DNA of 43,909 bases, taken from CAYMLL01 sp964390645. Lineage in GTDB: Bacteria > Planctomycetota > UBA8108. The notes under the pieces are model-generated. The model saw only the letters and a program-made list of their open reading frames with translations, made no database searches and was not told where the DNA came from. Both the position numbers and the translations under genes were made by a program. This document shows positions 34,036 through 43,202 of this stretch, in pieces (the stretch's first letter is position 1; each line of letters starts with the position of its first letter). The stretch is taken from contig CAYMLL010000020.1 in assembly GCA_964390645.1 (NCBI GenBank), positions 1 through 43,909 on the forward strand, read 5' to 3'.

Positions 34036-35487
34036 TCACCGGAAGAGGGCCGTGATCGGGCGGCCCCGCGACAGCGGCTGCGGTCGACCGAATTGGTCCC
34101 GGATTTCCTGCGAGGGATCGAGACCGAGAGCCCAGTAGATCGTCGCGGCGACGTCCTCGGGCGTCACCGGATCCTTGGCCGGATAGGCTGCGAAGCGATC
34201 GCTCGCGCCGTGGACAGCGCCGGCGTTGACGCCACCTCCCGCAAAGAGAGCGGTGTAGCAGAATGGCCAGTGATCCCGTCCGCCACGATCTGCCCCCGCG
34301 CCGCTCGTAACCTGGCCGATTTTCGGTGTGCGCCCGAACTCCCCCATGGCGACTACCAGCGTGTCCGCGAGCAGCCCACGCGCGTCCATGTCCTCGATCA
34401 ACGCCGAGAACGCGCGGTTCGTCATCGGCAGCAACGATCGCTTCAGCAGCGGGTAGTGCTTGCGGTGCGTGTCCCAGGCCTGACAGAAACGTCGTCCTGT
34501 GCAGACCGTCACCAGTCGCACGCCCGCCTCGATCAACCGACGCCCGAGCAGCATGCTCTGTCCGAGGTGAGGCAGGCCGCCGAAATTCCGCGCGAGCTTG
34601 TCACGGTTCGCGTCGTGATCGAAGCCGTAGCGATCACGCAGCTTCGGCGGCTCCAGCGAGAGGTCGAAGGCCCTCCGGACGTCGTTCGAGCCCAGCAGCG
34701 CGAACGCCTTCTCGTAGTGCGCCTTCATCTGCTCGACGACGAAGCGACTTCCCGGCCGCTTCTCGAACCCCTCCACGGCCGCACGGTGCAGACGACGACG
34801 ACGCTCAAAACGCTCCGGGGTCATCGCCGCGGCGAGCTCGAACTCGCTCGTGTCGAAGCTCGGCAGGCTCGGGTCACCGCTGACATAAGGATCGAACTCC
34901 TTGCCGAGGAAGCCCGCAAACTGCCCGGGCAGGTCGTAGCCGAGATTCGAGCAGATCTCCGGAATCTGGACGTAGTCGGGAAGCGTGCGTCCGGTCGGAC
35001 GGAGCTTCGCCAGCACCGAGCCGTAGGTCGGAAAGAGGCTCGAGCTCGGCGACACGATCAGCCCGCGGCCGACCTTCGGAGAGCGACCGGTGAGACAGTA
35101 GTACGCTCCCGCGTTGTGATCGTTGACGTCGTGGTGAATCGAGCGCACCTGCGCGAAATGATGGAACTGCTTCGCCAGCAGTGGCAGATGCTCGCAGACG
35201 CGAACACCCGGTGTCTTCGTCGAAATGGACTTGAACTCGCCTCGATACTCCAGAGGTGCCTCGGGCTTCATGTCCCAGAGATCCTGGTGGGCAGGACCTC
35301 CCTCCATGAAGAAGAAGAGACAGGACTTCGCCCGCGAGCGCTCGGTCCGCTTCCGCGCGCTGGACTCGGCGCCCAGCAGGCGCGGAAGCGTCAAGCCGAG
35401 CGCGCTCAGGCTTCCGAGCCGCAGCACACCGCTGTCGAGAAACTCGCGACGACTGAAGGAGATCGATGGACGACGTTCGTGCTTCAC
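34036..35487 (-). CDS. DUF1501 family secreted protein
   Basis: 483 residues from the GTG at 35487, which puts a Tat-type leader (SFSRREFLDSGVLRLGSLS) at the N-terminus and has GGAG nine bases upstream. A TTG at 35559 would extend it without a leader. Hallmarks: CLFFFMEGGPAHQDLWDMKPEAPLEY, HHDVNDHNAGAYY, LLGRRLIEAGVRLVTV, the VVAMGEFGRTPKIG motif, GGRDHWPFCYTALFAGGG and a final IYWALGLDP. It is the third DUF1501 copy here and, unlike the others, has no DUF1549/DUF1553 partner beside it. Instead it lies 91 bp downstream of the voltage-sensor-like gene on the same strand, so it may be co-transcribed. Confidence 0.88.
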   Translation of the reverse strand: MKHERRPSISFSRREFLDSGVLRLGSLSALGLTLPRLLGAESSARKRTERSRAKSCLFFFMEGGPAHQDLWDMKPEAPLEYRGEFKSISTKTPGVRVCEHLPLLAKQFHHFAQVRSIHHDVNDHNAGAYYCLTGRSPKVGRGLIVSPSSSLFPTYGSVLAKLRPTGRTLPDYVQIPEICSNLGYDLPGQFAGFLGKEFDPYVSGDPSLPSFDTSEFELAAAMTPERFERRRRLHRAAVEGFEKRPGSRFVVEQMKAHYEKAFALLGSNDVRRAFDLSLEPPKLRDRYGFDHDANRDKLARNFGGLPHLGQSMLLGRRLIEAGVRLVTVCTGRRFCQAWDTHRKHYPLLKRSLLPMTNRAFSALIEDMDARGLLADTLVVAMGEFGRTPKIGQVTSGAGADRGGRDHWPFCYTALFAGGGVNAGAVHGASDRFAAYPAKDPVTPEDVAATIYWALGLDPSQEIRDQFGRPQPLSRGRPITALFR

Positions 35488-35578
35488 GGGGCGAGGCTCC
35501 GCTGCGCGCCAGATGGTAGACCGGACATCCAGTCTCGACCACCGTCGAGCCCATGTCAACGCGACGGCAGCAACCCGC

Positions 35579-38500
35579 TCAGTCCGCCTCGTACCCGCCC
35601 ACGTCCCGGACCATGTCCCGGTAGCTGCGGATATCGAGCACCGTCAGGGTCTGCACGGTGCGCACCGTGATCAGACGCCGCGTCCACAGCGAGTAGCTCT
35701 TCCCGACACGCTCGAGCGCCTCCTCCACCGGACTCTCCCCGACGCCCCGCGCCGCGCCGCCCGCGCGCAACGCGAGCTCCCAGGCTCTCTCGACGCTCGG
35801 ATCCGCGAGAAGGAGCTCCCGGCGCAGCTCTGCCTGCGCGCCCTTCGACAGCTCCTCGAGATCCGGGCTCCAGGTCCGGTAGTCGTCGAAGAGCTTCTTG
35901 CGGCGACGATAGCGCGCCGTGAAGCGAAAGACCCCGCAAAAGGCGCCCTGGATCGCGGTCCGCACGAGTCCGGAGCGACCACCACCAAGCACGAGGTCCG
36001 TGAACGCCCGCACGTCATCCGGCGCGGTGATCACCGAGCGCAACTCGTCGTGATCCGTGATGTAGGCCGCGACCAGCGCACGCACGACCTCGCCGCGGTG
36101 CGTCTTCAGTGTCCCCGTGGGGTCGAGGCGGTCGAGGACCCCTTCGAGCTCGTCCTCGCCCCAGCCGTGCTCGCCCAGAAAGAGCCGGAAAGCCCGCAGG
36201 TCGCGAATCGCCCGGTTGCGCAGCTCCTGAACCGGCTTGCGCTCGGTCTCGAGCGCTCCGATGAAGTCCAGGTCCTCCGCGAAGGTGACGCAGTCGTCCA
36301 GTCGGGGCTGTCCGGGCAAACGCAGGCCGAGGTACTCGACGTCGAGCGCCGCGCGGAGATTGAGCGCCTCGATGAAGAACGGCTTGCGCATGCGGTTGAT
36401 CTTCCGGACCGCGACGTCGAAGCCCGCGACGCGGCTTTGCTCACCACGCGACACCCGCTTGCTTCCGCGGACCTCCCGCACCAGATCGAGCACCTGCGAG
36501 ACCCCGCTCGCGAGCAGCTGGACAAATCCGTAGACGACCGTGACGGGCAGAAAGAAGATCTTCGCCCCGCCCAGGTACCTGCGATAGAGCAGGTACGGGT
36601 TGAAGACCCGCCGGTTGCGGGGCAGGAGATGATAGGGCCGCGTCCCGAAGACGTCACGGACGAGCGCGCGACGATCCTCCTGGAGGCAAGCGAGCACCTC
36701 GTCACCGTAGCGCTCTCGCACTGCGGCGTCACTCTGTGGACTCGGGCCGAGAAAATCGAACGCCGTGAAGCTGCCGGTCACGAGCGTGCCGCCGAACTCC
36801 CGAGTGCTAGCGCCGGGACCTCCCTGCTGCGACGGCTCACCCACGACCCGGCGCTCGGCGATGAAGGACTCGAAGCGCCTTGTCGACTCCTTCGACGCGA
36901 GCGCGCGCTGATCGATGGGCACGCACGCCATGTTGTACTCCATGATCAGCTTCGCCGTCTCGATCGCCAGACTCTCGGTGATGAAGCGAAACCAGAAGTA
37001 CGGTCCGAGATTGAGCGCCCCACCTCGGTCGAGGTCGAGCTTTCTGAGACGTCGACGTGACTTGCCGTCCTGGGTCAGGACTTGCGCGCGGATCTCCAGG
37101 ATCGTCAGGTCGCCGAGAAGCTGCCCCGAGGTCTTGTCGTCGCTGCGGTGGAGCACCGGTCCATCGAGAAAATCGCGGTACAGGAGCGCGATCAGGTCGC
37201 GATCCTCGGTCAGCTCTGCGAATCTCGGGTCGGCGCTGCGGTTCGAGCGCGGAATGAAGCGCGCGCGCGCCTCGAAGGGGTCGGCGAGAAAGGAGACCCA
37301 GGCGGTGTCGTCGTCGGGGGCCTCGGCCTGACGAATGGCGCACTCCGGCCTCAACACCGAGCGGTAGAGCGACTCCATATCGCGACGCAGAGCGAGAAAC
37401 TTGCGAGCCTTCAGCAGCGGATAGTACTGCGCGTCGGAGGTGCGCAGATACTGGCCGAGCGCCTCGCCCGCGATACGCTTCATCCAGACGCCGGTCATGA
37501 GAAAGCCCAGACAGACGAGCCCGAGCACGACCACCGGCAGACCGAAGAGCTCGTAGACCGGCTCGAACAGCCGCTCGATCCGCTCGCTGCCCAGGAGCCC
37601 CGCGATCCCCGCCGCTGCACCGATCAGGGTCCCGATCAGGATCAGGCGCACTGCAGGACGCTTGGTCGCGAGGATCACCGCCGTCGCGACGCGATCGAGG
37701 ATCTGCGGTCCCGTCGATATGCCGGAGAGGTCGCCCCAGAACCTCAACACTCCGAGAATCTCTTGCAGAACCTCACCGATCGCGTTCGCGACCGCGCTCA
37801 CCGCCTCCGCCGGATTGGGCGTGCGCGCGTGCGGCACGACACGGCGCAGCACCGGCAGCCTCCTGATCCCTGGCATGTCGAAGAGACGCAGGAGGCGCGT
37901 CAATCGCCTCGCACCGTCGCGACCGACCAGGCTCAACGCACGTGTCACATCGCAGCTGAGGAAGTTGTGGATCACGCGCTCGAGGTGAACCTCGCCGCGC
38001 GCGTCAGTCACCGCACGCCGATACGGGAGGCCGATGGAGCCTGCGACGCTCACCTCGGCGCCGAGCGCCGCGACGTGCGACGGCAAGAAGCCGGCGCGAT
38101 CGCTCCACGACATCGACAGGTAGGTGTGGCGGATAAAGCGCTGACGTCGCGTATCGAGCGTCAGGGTGCGGCGACGTACCGGCGACTCGAGCGAGTCGCC
38201 GAGCGGGTCAGGATCGAAGAGCAGGACGTCTCGATCGAGCAGGCGACGGAAACGCTCGACCAGCCGATCGACACCTCGAGACAGGAAGATGAACAGACGG
38301 AAGACGCGCACGACGAGCAGGACGCCGCCTCGAAAACGCGCCAGCACGCGCACCAGACGCAGGCCTCGAACCCCGGACAGGGCCTGCGCGTGCTCCACGC
38401 TCGGCAGCATCAAGCCGAACGGGAGCGCCGGCAGGCTCTCGAGCCAGAAGTGCCGCAAGAAGTAGCCACCGTTCCAGCGCGAGAAGCCCCAGCGCACGAA

Positions 38501-39670
38501 GAAGTCGATCTGAAAGACGACGCAGAAGCCGAGATCGACAAGGTGCAGCACGTACGCCTGCTGCGGCTCCACGAACCACTCGGCAACGACGAGACCGAGG
38601 AACAGGAAGACGAGGAACGTCACGAGACCCTCCACGACCCGGACCTTCCGAGCGCCGAAGAAGCCCTCGAGCCTCCCCCGGGTCTGCGTCTCGTTCTCCG
38701 TGACGGCCGTCAGCCGCCGGCACCGCACGAGCTGCCGGAGGTCGCGGAGGAATCGCTGTCGCTCGTCATCCGTGAGCTCTCCCTTGCGCAACAGTCCCGA
38801 ACGCCACGGCTCCACGAGTTCCTGCAGGACCCCGATATGCTGCTTCAGGAGCTCCAGGACACCGAGCCGTGCGTCGCTCGGGACGTCCCCTCCCTCGGTA
38901 AGCCGCGAGCCGATCTCGTCGGTCAGCTCCGAGATCGCCACATGGGCGAAGGTGCCGATCTCCTGCAGCGTCAGCGACTCGAGCGCCGATCGACAACGAT
39001 CCAGATGTGCCGACCTGCCCCTGTAGAGCTCCTCGATCCGGGGCTCGACGTGAGCCGCCCCCGAAGGCTCCTTGACCTCCCCGAGCTCGAGAACACGCAC
39101 CTCGAGCTGGAAGGACTCCGCGACAACACGCCAGCTCGTCGTGGCGGTCTCCAGAGCCGAGCCCTGCGGCGTCTCGACCAGATCCGCGACGAATCGCGCC
39201 AGCCGCAAGTGGAGGATGCTGCGGCGCTCGCCGTCGATGACTCCGACGATGAGGCCGGCCTCCTCGCGCCGATCGGGGTCGATGCGAACGAGCTCGGTGC
39301 AGCGCAGCGTGGCGCGGTCGAGCTCCTGCTCGAGCAGCGTCAGCGGGTCGACGGTGAGCTCGCCGGCGACAACATCACCCAGCCAGAGGACCCAGCGCAG
39401 CCGCTGACCGAGCTCGACAGCGTTGGACAACGCGGCCTCACGATCCGCGTGCCCGCCTTCCTCGAGACGTCCGACCTGCGCCTCGATCTTCTGGAGCTCC
39501 AACCCGAGCTGGCGTTGCGCCTCCTCGATGGGCAGCCCCCGCAGCTGCCGGGCGAAGTCGCGACGTGCCTCGACCCAGGACGCGATCGCCTCGCCGGCAA
39601 CCTCGCCCTCGGCCGCAAGCTTGTTGACCCGCCCCCGCGCCCGCTCCTCGTTACGCCCGGCTTCATGCAT
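35579..39670 (-). CDS. Large membrane protein with voltage-sensor-like four-helix unit, no visible pore
   Basis: 1363 residues; the ATG at 39670 is the first possible start in frame. Residues 1-335 are soluble and helical. Residues about 347-465 resemble the S1-S4 unit of voltage-gated channels: a hydrophobic S1 (VTFLVFLFLGLVVAEWFV), an acidic S2 (FCVVFQIDFFVRW), an S3 with WLESLPALPFGL, and an S4-like helix with regularly spaced arginines (VRGLRLVRVLARFRGGV). No selectivity-filter sequence such as TVGYG follows. Two more membrane segments lie at about 674-694 and 708-730. The last 630 residues are soluble without a recognised domain. It lies 47 bp after the cupin gene in the same direction. 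It could be a proton- or voltage-sensing regulator, or a chance S4-like pattern. I know no named family. Confidence 0.75.
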   Translation of the reverse strand: MHEAGRNEERARGRVNKLAAEGEVAGEAIASWVEARRDFARQLRGLPIEEAQRQLGLELQKIEAQVGRLEEGGHADREAALSNAVELGQRLRWVLWLGDVVAGELTVDPLTLLEQELDRATLRCTELVRIDPDRREEAGLIVGVIDGERRSILHLRLARFVADLVETPQGSALETATTSWRVVAESFQLEVRVLELGEVKEPSGAAHVEPRIEELYRGRSAHLDRCRSALESLTLQEIGTFAHVAISELTDEIGSRLTEGGDVPSDARLGVLELLKQHIGVLQELVEPWRSGLLRKGELTDDERQRFLRDLRQLVRCRRLTAVTENETQTRGRLEGFFGARKVRVVEGLVTFLVFLFLGLVVAEWFVEPQQAYVLHLVDLGFCVVFQIDFFVRWGFSRWNGGYFLRHFWLESLPALPFGLMLPSVEHAQALSGVRGLRLVRVLARFRGGVLLVVRVFRLFIFLSRGVDRLVERFRRLLDRDVLLFDPDPLGDSLESPVRRRTLTLDTRRQRFIRHTYLSMSWSDRAGFLPSHVAALGAEVSVAGSIGLPYRRAVTDARGEVHLERVIHNFLSCDVTRALSLVGRDGARRLTRLLRLFDMPGIRRLPVLRRVVPHARTPNPAEAVSAVANAIGEVLQEILGVLRFWGDLSGISTGPQILDRVATAVILATKRPAVRLILIGTLIGAAAGIAGLLGSERIERLFEPVYELFGLPVVVLGLVCLGFLMTGVWMKRIAGEALGQYLRTSDAQYYPLLKARKFLALRRDMESLYRSVLRPECAIRQAEAPDDDTAWVSFLADPFEARARFIPRSNRSADPRFAELTEDRDLIALLYRDFLDGPVLHRSDDKTSGQLLGDLTILEIRAQVLTQDGKSRRRLRKLDLDRGGALNLGPYFWFRFITESLAIETAKLIMEYNMACVPIDQRALASKESTRRFESFIAERRVVGEPSQQGGPGASTREFGGTLVTGSFTAFDFLGPSPQSDAAVRERYGDEVLACLQEDRRALVRDVFGTRPYHLLPRNRRVFNPYLLYRRYLGGAKIFFLPVTVVYGFVQLLASGVSQVLDLVREVRGSKRVSRGEQSRVAGFDVAVRKINRMRKPFFIEALNLRAALDVEYLGLRLPGQPRLDDCVTFAEDLDFIGALETERKPVQELRNRAIRDLRAFRLFLGEHGWGEDELEGVLDRLDPTGTLKTHRGEVVRALVAAYITDHDELRSVITAPDDVRAFTDLVLGGGRSGLVRTAIQGAFCGVFRFTARYRRRKKLFDDYRTWSPDLEELSKGAQAELRRELLLADPSVERAWELALRAGGAARGVGESPVEEALERVGKSYSLWTRRLITVRTVQTLTVLDIRSYRDMVRDVGGYEAD

Positions 39671-39717
39671 CGATGGGCCGCGAGACTCAAGAGGTCGGCG
39701 TCCCGACCGGGAATCGT

Positions 39718-40476
39718 CTAGCCGTACTTGTCCTTGATCTCGCTGTACCCGGCACGAGGTGCACGAATCAAGCCGCCCTTGAGCTTCTCGCCCTGAGGGT
39801 CGACGTAGACCCGACCTGTACGCCGCAACTCGCCGGGACGCTTCAGACCGAGGATGTGGACGTTGAAGATGTACGCTTCGTCGCTCAGCGCCGTGAACCA
39901 GTGAATGTTGTCACGGTAGTCCGACACGGTCGAGCACTCGCCCGCGACGAAGCGACGATCGATCGTCGGACGGATGATCATGTGCTTCGGTTCGTCCTCG
40001 ATGCGATCGTAGTGCCGCCCCTGCAGGTCCCCCTTGAGGACCAGGAACGCGGTCGCCATGTTGTTGTGGCCGTGGGGAATGACCGAGCGTCCCTTCCCGA
40101 GCGCGAAGATCTGCCGACCGAAGACGAACCTCGTCGGCACGCCGTCGATCTGCTGGAAGTTGAAGCCCAGGCTCGTCTCGCCCTTCTCACGCGTCTTGAC
40201 GTTCTTCGTCAGACGCTCGAAGTCGACCAGTCGCAGCAGATCCGGCAGGTCGACGCGTGCGAAGAGCTCCTCGGCCTTCTTCTGCCACAGTATCTGCTTG
40301 AGCTTCTCGCTGGTGACGTCGGCGGAGATCTCGTTGAGCTCCGAGATCCACCTGGCGGTCGTCGGCTTGATCTCGTCGGCGAAGGCATCGTTGTCGAAGA
40401 GGGTCTCGAGAACCGAGTACGTCAGCACCGAGGCGAGCGCGCCTCTGGTGAAGTCTCTGCGGGACATGTCTTGCAT
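39718..40476 (-). CDS. Cupin-type protein with Tat leader
   Basis: 252 residues. The ATG at 40476 has an excellent RBS, AAGGAGG about eight bases upstream. The N-terminus is a Tat-type signal (MSRRDFTRGALASVLTYSVLE). The middle carries a cupin-like metal-binding segment, VIPHGHNNMATAFLVLKGDLQGRHYDR, with two histidines of the HxH type and a third, HxxR, nearby. The later FNVHILGL segment may supply another ligand. The fold suggests a metal-dependent dioxygenase or sensor of the envelope. The exact reaction is unknown. First gene of the apparent cupin, voltage-sensor-like, DUF1501 operon. Confidence 0.75.
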   Translation of the reverse strand: MQDMSRRDFTRGALASVLTYSVLETLFDNDAFADEIKPTTARWISELNEISADVTSEKLKQILWQKKAEELFARVDLPDLLRLVDFERLTKNVKTREKGETSLGFNFQQIDGVPTRFVFGRQIFALGKGRSVIPHGHNNMATAFLVLKGDLQGRHYDRIEDEPKHMIIRPTIDRRFVAGECSTVSDYRDNIHWFTALSDEAYIFNVHILGLKRPGELRRTGRVYVDPQGEKLKGGLIRAPRAGYSEIKDKYG

Positions 40477-40601
40477 CGAATCGACCTCCTTGGCAGACCC
40501 GTGTTCCGTAGCCCCCCCGGGGCCGGCGCGCCGCGCATTGTACTCCCACGACAGCCGCGCGGGAAACGACGGATTGCGGCACCCTCCCGCCGCGCCGATG
40601 G

Positions 40602-40625
40602 AAAAGCCCCTCGGCACGACCGAGG
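40602..40625 (-). terminator. Candidate terminator after the isomerase gene
   Basis: CCTCGG and CCGAGG form a six-bp stem with a five-base loop (40609-40625). In the leftward direction GGC and four T follow. It lies between the isomerase stop at 40716 and the cupin start at 40476, so it would separate the two transcription units. Confidence 0.45.
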
Positions 40626-40689
40626 CTCGGGCGTTCCGTTCAGGAGCCCGGCCTCCCGAAGACCCGGCCCGCACGTCTCACCGCATCCT

Positions 40690-40719
40690 GCTGCGAAATC
40701 GGTGAGAGATCCGGACTAG
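40690..40719 (-). repeat. Stop-codon-overlapping 30-bp element, copy B
   Basis: Read on the minus strand it holds the TAG stop of the isomerase gene, then TCCGGATCTCTCACCGATT and TCGCAGC, 27 of 30 bases identical to copy A at 29985-30014. In this copy TCTCACCG can pair with CGGTGAGA 16 bases further on (40676-40683 with 40700-40707), an eight-bp perfect stem. Confidence 0.7.
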
Positions 40720-41648
40720 AGCCCGAGGACGCTGTCCATCCGCCCGGCGATCTCCGCGATGCGATCGCGATGGCCGCCGCCGACCTCGGCGGTCGACCAG
40801 CCGGTGAAGCCGACCTCGGTGAGCGCCTTGCGGACGTCCTTCCAGTCGACGTCGCCGTCGCCGATCTTGCAGAAGCCGTTCTTCTTGCCCCAGCCCTTGA
40901 CGTCGAGCTTGACGATGCGCCGCCCGAGCCTCCGGATCCAGTCGGCGGGCTTGCCGTACTTCTGATGGTTGCCGATGTCGAAGTAGCTCCCCACCCAGGG
41001 GCTGTCGATCGCGTCGATGTACTCCGCGAGCTTGTCGGCGGTCTGGTTGTCCGGTCCGTTGTGGACGTAGCAGAAGCCGTTCCAGACGTTCTCGATGAGG
41101 ATGTGGAGCCCGAGCTTCGACGCCAGCGGCAGCGCCTTGCGGATCTGCTCGATGGAGCGCTCCCAGCACTGCTCCTGGTTCTCGGTGTCCTTGTTCGCGA
41201 CGCGACCGGGGACGAGCAGCACCGACGTGCCGCCGACGGAGTGCGACTCCCTGATCGCGGTCAGCAGCCCTTGAAGGCCCCGCTCGCGCACCTCCGGCTT
41301 CGGGTCGGAGAGTCTCGTGCCCCAGTGGATCGAGTCGACGACGCCGTGAATCGGCAGCCCTACCTCACGGCTGGCGGCCAGGGCCTCCTCCTTGTTCTCG
41401 CCGCCGGGGCTGTTGAGCTCGACGCCGTCGTAGCCGAGATCCTTGAGGATCGTGAACTTCTCCTTGTACGGCAGCTTCTCGTTGAACATGCCGAACTTGA
41501 TCGACTTGTAGATGCGTCCACGGTGCTCGCCCGTCGACGCGGGCAGCTCGGCGCGGACGCGCGTCGTGCCGGCGCCGACGAGACTCGAGGCGGCGAGCGC
41601 CACGCCGGTCGTCCTGAGGAAGCTTCTGCGATCGATTCGATTCTGCAT
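40716..41648 (-). CDS. Sugar phosphate isomerase/epimerase, Tat-exported
   Basis: 310 residues. The ATG at 41648 is chosen because GGAG is eight bases upstream and a Tat leader follows (RIDRRSFLRTTGVALAASS). The body is a xylose-isomerase-like TIM barrel: DLGYDGVELNSPG, the VDSIHWGTRLSDP segment, LLVPGRV, LGLHILIENVWNGF with a metal-binding Glu, YFDIGNHQKYG, RIVKLDVKGW and a final WSTAEVGGG. Histidine, Asp and Glu ligands of the barrel are present. Exported members are very common in planctomycetes and may act on sugars in the periplasm; the substrate is unknown. Its stop codon lies inside repeat copy B. It belongs to the same superfamily as the fragment at 2-253. Confidence 0.88.
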   Translation of the reverse strand: MQNRIDRRSFLRTTGVALAASSLVGAGTTRVRAELPASTGEHRGRIYKSIKFGMFNEKLPYKEKFTILKDLGYDGVELNSPGGENKEEALAASREVGLPIHGVVDSIHWGTRLSDPKPEVRERGLQGLLTAIRESHSVGGTSVLLVPGRVANKDTENQEQCWERSIEQIRKALPLASKLGLHILIENVWNGFCYVHNGPDNQTADKLAEYIDAIDSPWVGSYFDIGNHQKYGKPADWIRRLGRRIVKLDVKGWGKKNGFCKIGDGDVDWKDVRKALTEVGFTGWSTAEVGGGHRDRIAEIAGRMDSVLGL

Positions 41649-41774
41649 GAGTCGAGCTCCGCCCTGACGGCGGTCCCTTGTGATTCCAGCGTTTTCCATC
41701 CCGGTGAGCAGCGCCCATCCTACGGAACGGAATGGCCGCGAGACAGAGCTTTCTGACGGCGCCTCACGACCCCG

Positions 41775-42824
41775 TCACCACTCCCGCACCCTGCCGCCGC
41801 CACGCTTCCCGGAGCCGGGAGCGGCGAGGGGAACGACGTGCTCCGGATCGACGCTCTGGTTCTCGGGGAGCGGCTCGTCACCGGTCTCCCGGGCGATCTC
41901 CTGGACGCTCTTCAGCGTCTTGCCGAGGCGGCCCCCGCCGTCCACGGCCGGAGCCTCCGAGTAGTAGTCGAACCACGGCAAGCCGTGCCTCGCGTAGCCC
42001 GCCGCGGTCGGCGGAACGGTCGGCGCCTCACGACCCGTGATCTGTCGCCACACCAGGGAGTTGGCGAGGTGCACGAAGCAGCGGCTGCCGTGGCGCAGAT
42101 CCCAGTCCCGGAGGGTGAAGGGGTCTTCGTAGATCTCCTGGCACATGCGGCCGCCCGGAGCCAGCCCCATGGGTGCCGCCGGCTCCGCAGGTGCGCAACA
42201 TAACTCAGAGTCAGGGTCATCGAACGGAAAGGCCCTTGATTCGCGAGCCACGGGCCGGCGCGGGAAGCGCCTCTCGAAAGCCGCGCGCTTCATCGGGTAG
42301 ACGGCGACCTGCAGGCCGCCGTGGTCGCCCGTCCCCGTCGTCTGCGCCTCGGCCGGGTGGCCGCGGCCGGGCGGCATGGCGACGAACTGGCGGACGCTCC
42401 CCTTCTCGACGCAGTACCCGTCGAGCCAGGGCTGCTCCGGCACCACCATGTAATCCTGCGGATCGCGGTGGACACCCTCCGTCCACTCCTCGCCGGTGAC
42501 GGCGTTGATCTTGCCGGTGGCGACCTTGACGATGAAGCAGTACGGCGCACGACCGCCGATCATCGCCGAGTCGAAGCTCAGCCACAGCGCCTCGGACTGG
42601 TACATCGGCAGCATCACGCCGCCGTGCTCGAGCCAGACGGCAGGCGCCTGGTCGGCGTGATCGTCGACGTGCCGCAGCGGAAACCGCCCGAGACCCGGGG
42701 GCAGCGGGTAGGTCGCGCCGTCGTCCGGGATCCTCAGCGTCCGCTGGAAGTCGAGCTCCAGCACCGCGTCCGGGTGGACCTCGGGAAACCTGAACACCAG
42801 CCCGTCGTTCCGCAGCTCGATCAT
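41775..42824 (-). CDS. Conserved protein of unknown function paired with XRE regulator
   Basis: 349 residues, no signal peptide. The ATG at 42824 has AAGGAGG six bases upstream and lies 16 bp after the XRE gene, so the two form an operon. The protein looks like a conserved, folded enzyme-sized family: LPPGLGRFPLRHVDDHA, WLEHGGVMLPMYQSEALWLS, a KVATGKINAVTGEEW stretch, VVPEQPWLDGYCVEKGSVRQFVAMP, and MGLAPGGRMCQEIYEDPF with WDLRHGSRCFVHLANS near the end. The many invariant-looking aromatic and His residues suggest a binding pocket. I remember related unannotated proteins in actinobacteria but no function. Regulation by the adjacent XRE protein is likely. Confidence 0.8.
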   Translation of the reverse strand: MIELRNDGLVFRFPEVHPDAVLELDFQRTLRIPDDGATYPLPPGLGRFPLRHVDDHADQAPAVWLEHGGVMLPMYQSEALWLSFDSAMIGGRAPYCFIVKVATGKINAVTGEEWTEGVHRDPQDYMVVPEQPWLDGYCVEKGSVRQFVAMPPGRGHPAEAQTTGTGDHGGLQVAVYPMKRAAFERRFPRRPVARESRAFPFDDPDSELCCAPAEPAAPMGLAPGGRMCQEIYEDPFTLRDWDLRHGSRCFVHLANSLVWRQITGREAPTVPPTAAGYARHGLPWFDYYSEAPAVDGGGRLGKTLKSVQEIARETGDEPLPENQSVDPEHVVPLAAPGSGKRGGGRVREW

Positions 42825-42840
42825 GGGCAGCCTCCTTGAC

Positions 42841-43194
42841 TTACCAGTTGCCATCGCGGACCTCCCGGACGACACGCAGGACGGCGTGCTCGGGCATGTC
42901 GGCGAGCTGTCGAATCAGCTGTCCGAAGAGCTCGGGCCGCTGACGGATCGCCTGCAGCAGATCGGAGGACACCTTGCCGGCGAGGGCGAGAAGGACGTCG
43001 CCGTCGACATCGAGCTCGGCGGCGAGCCTGGAGATCTTCTCCTCGGACGGAGTCTCCAGGCCGCGCTCGACCTTGCTCAGATAGGACGGCTCGACGCCGA
43101 TGCGAGCGGCGAGCTGACGCAGTGAGTAGCTGGGGTCGGTGGCCCGCCGCGCCTCCCGGCGCTCGCGAAGATAGGTGCCGATCTCACGGTTCAT
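42841..43194 (-). CDS. XRE family transcriptional regulator
   Basis: 117 residues. The ATG at 43194 gives a typical HTH_3 N-terminus: IGTYLRERREARR, then the helix-turn-helix SLRQLAARIGVEPSYLSKVERGLETP with recognition helix around PSYLSKVE. The C-terminal half (VDGDVLLALAGKV, then SSDLLQAIRQRPELFGQLIRQL) is a short helical dimerisation or sensing part with no metal or ligand motif. The upstream in-frame ATG at 43221 lies inside the operator and is unlikely. Autoregulation is suggested by the perfect inverted repeat just upstream. It probably controls the unknown gene at 41775-42824. Confidence 0.88.
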   Translation of the reverse strand: MNREIGTYLRERREARRATDPSYSLRQLAARIGVEPSYLSKVERGLETPSEEKISRLAAELDVDGDVLLALAGKVSSDLLQAIRQRPELFGQLIRQLADMPEHAVLRVVREVRDGNW

Positions 43195-43202
43195 TCGTGT
43201 AG

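Noticed and set aside
37082..39721. Plus-strand frame of 879 codons opposite the voltage-sensor-like gene
   Set aside because: No RBS or recognisable motif, and Arg/Gln/Glu-rich antisense composition. The minus-strand frame has coherent membrane segments and is the real gene.
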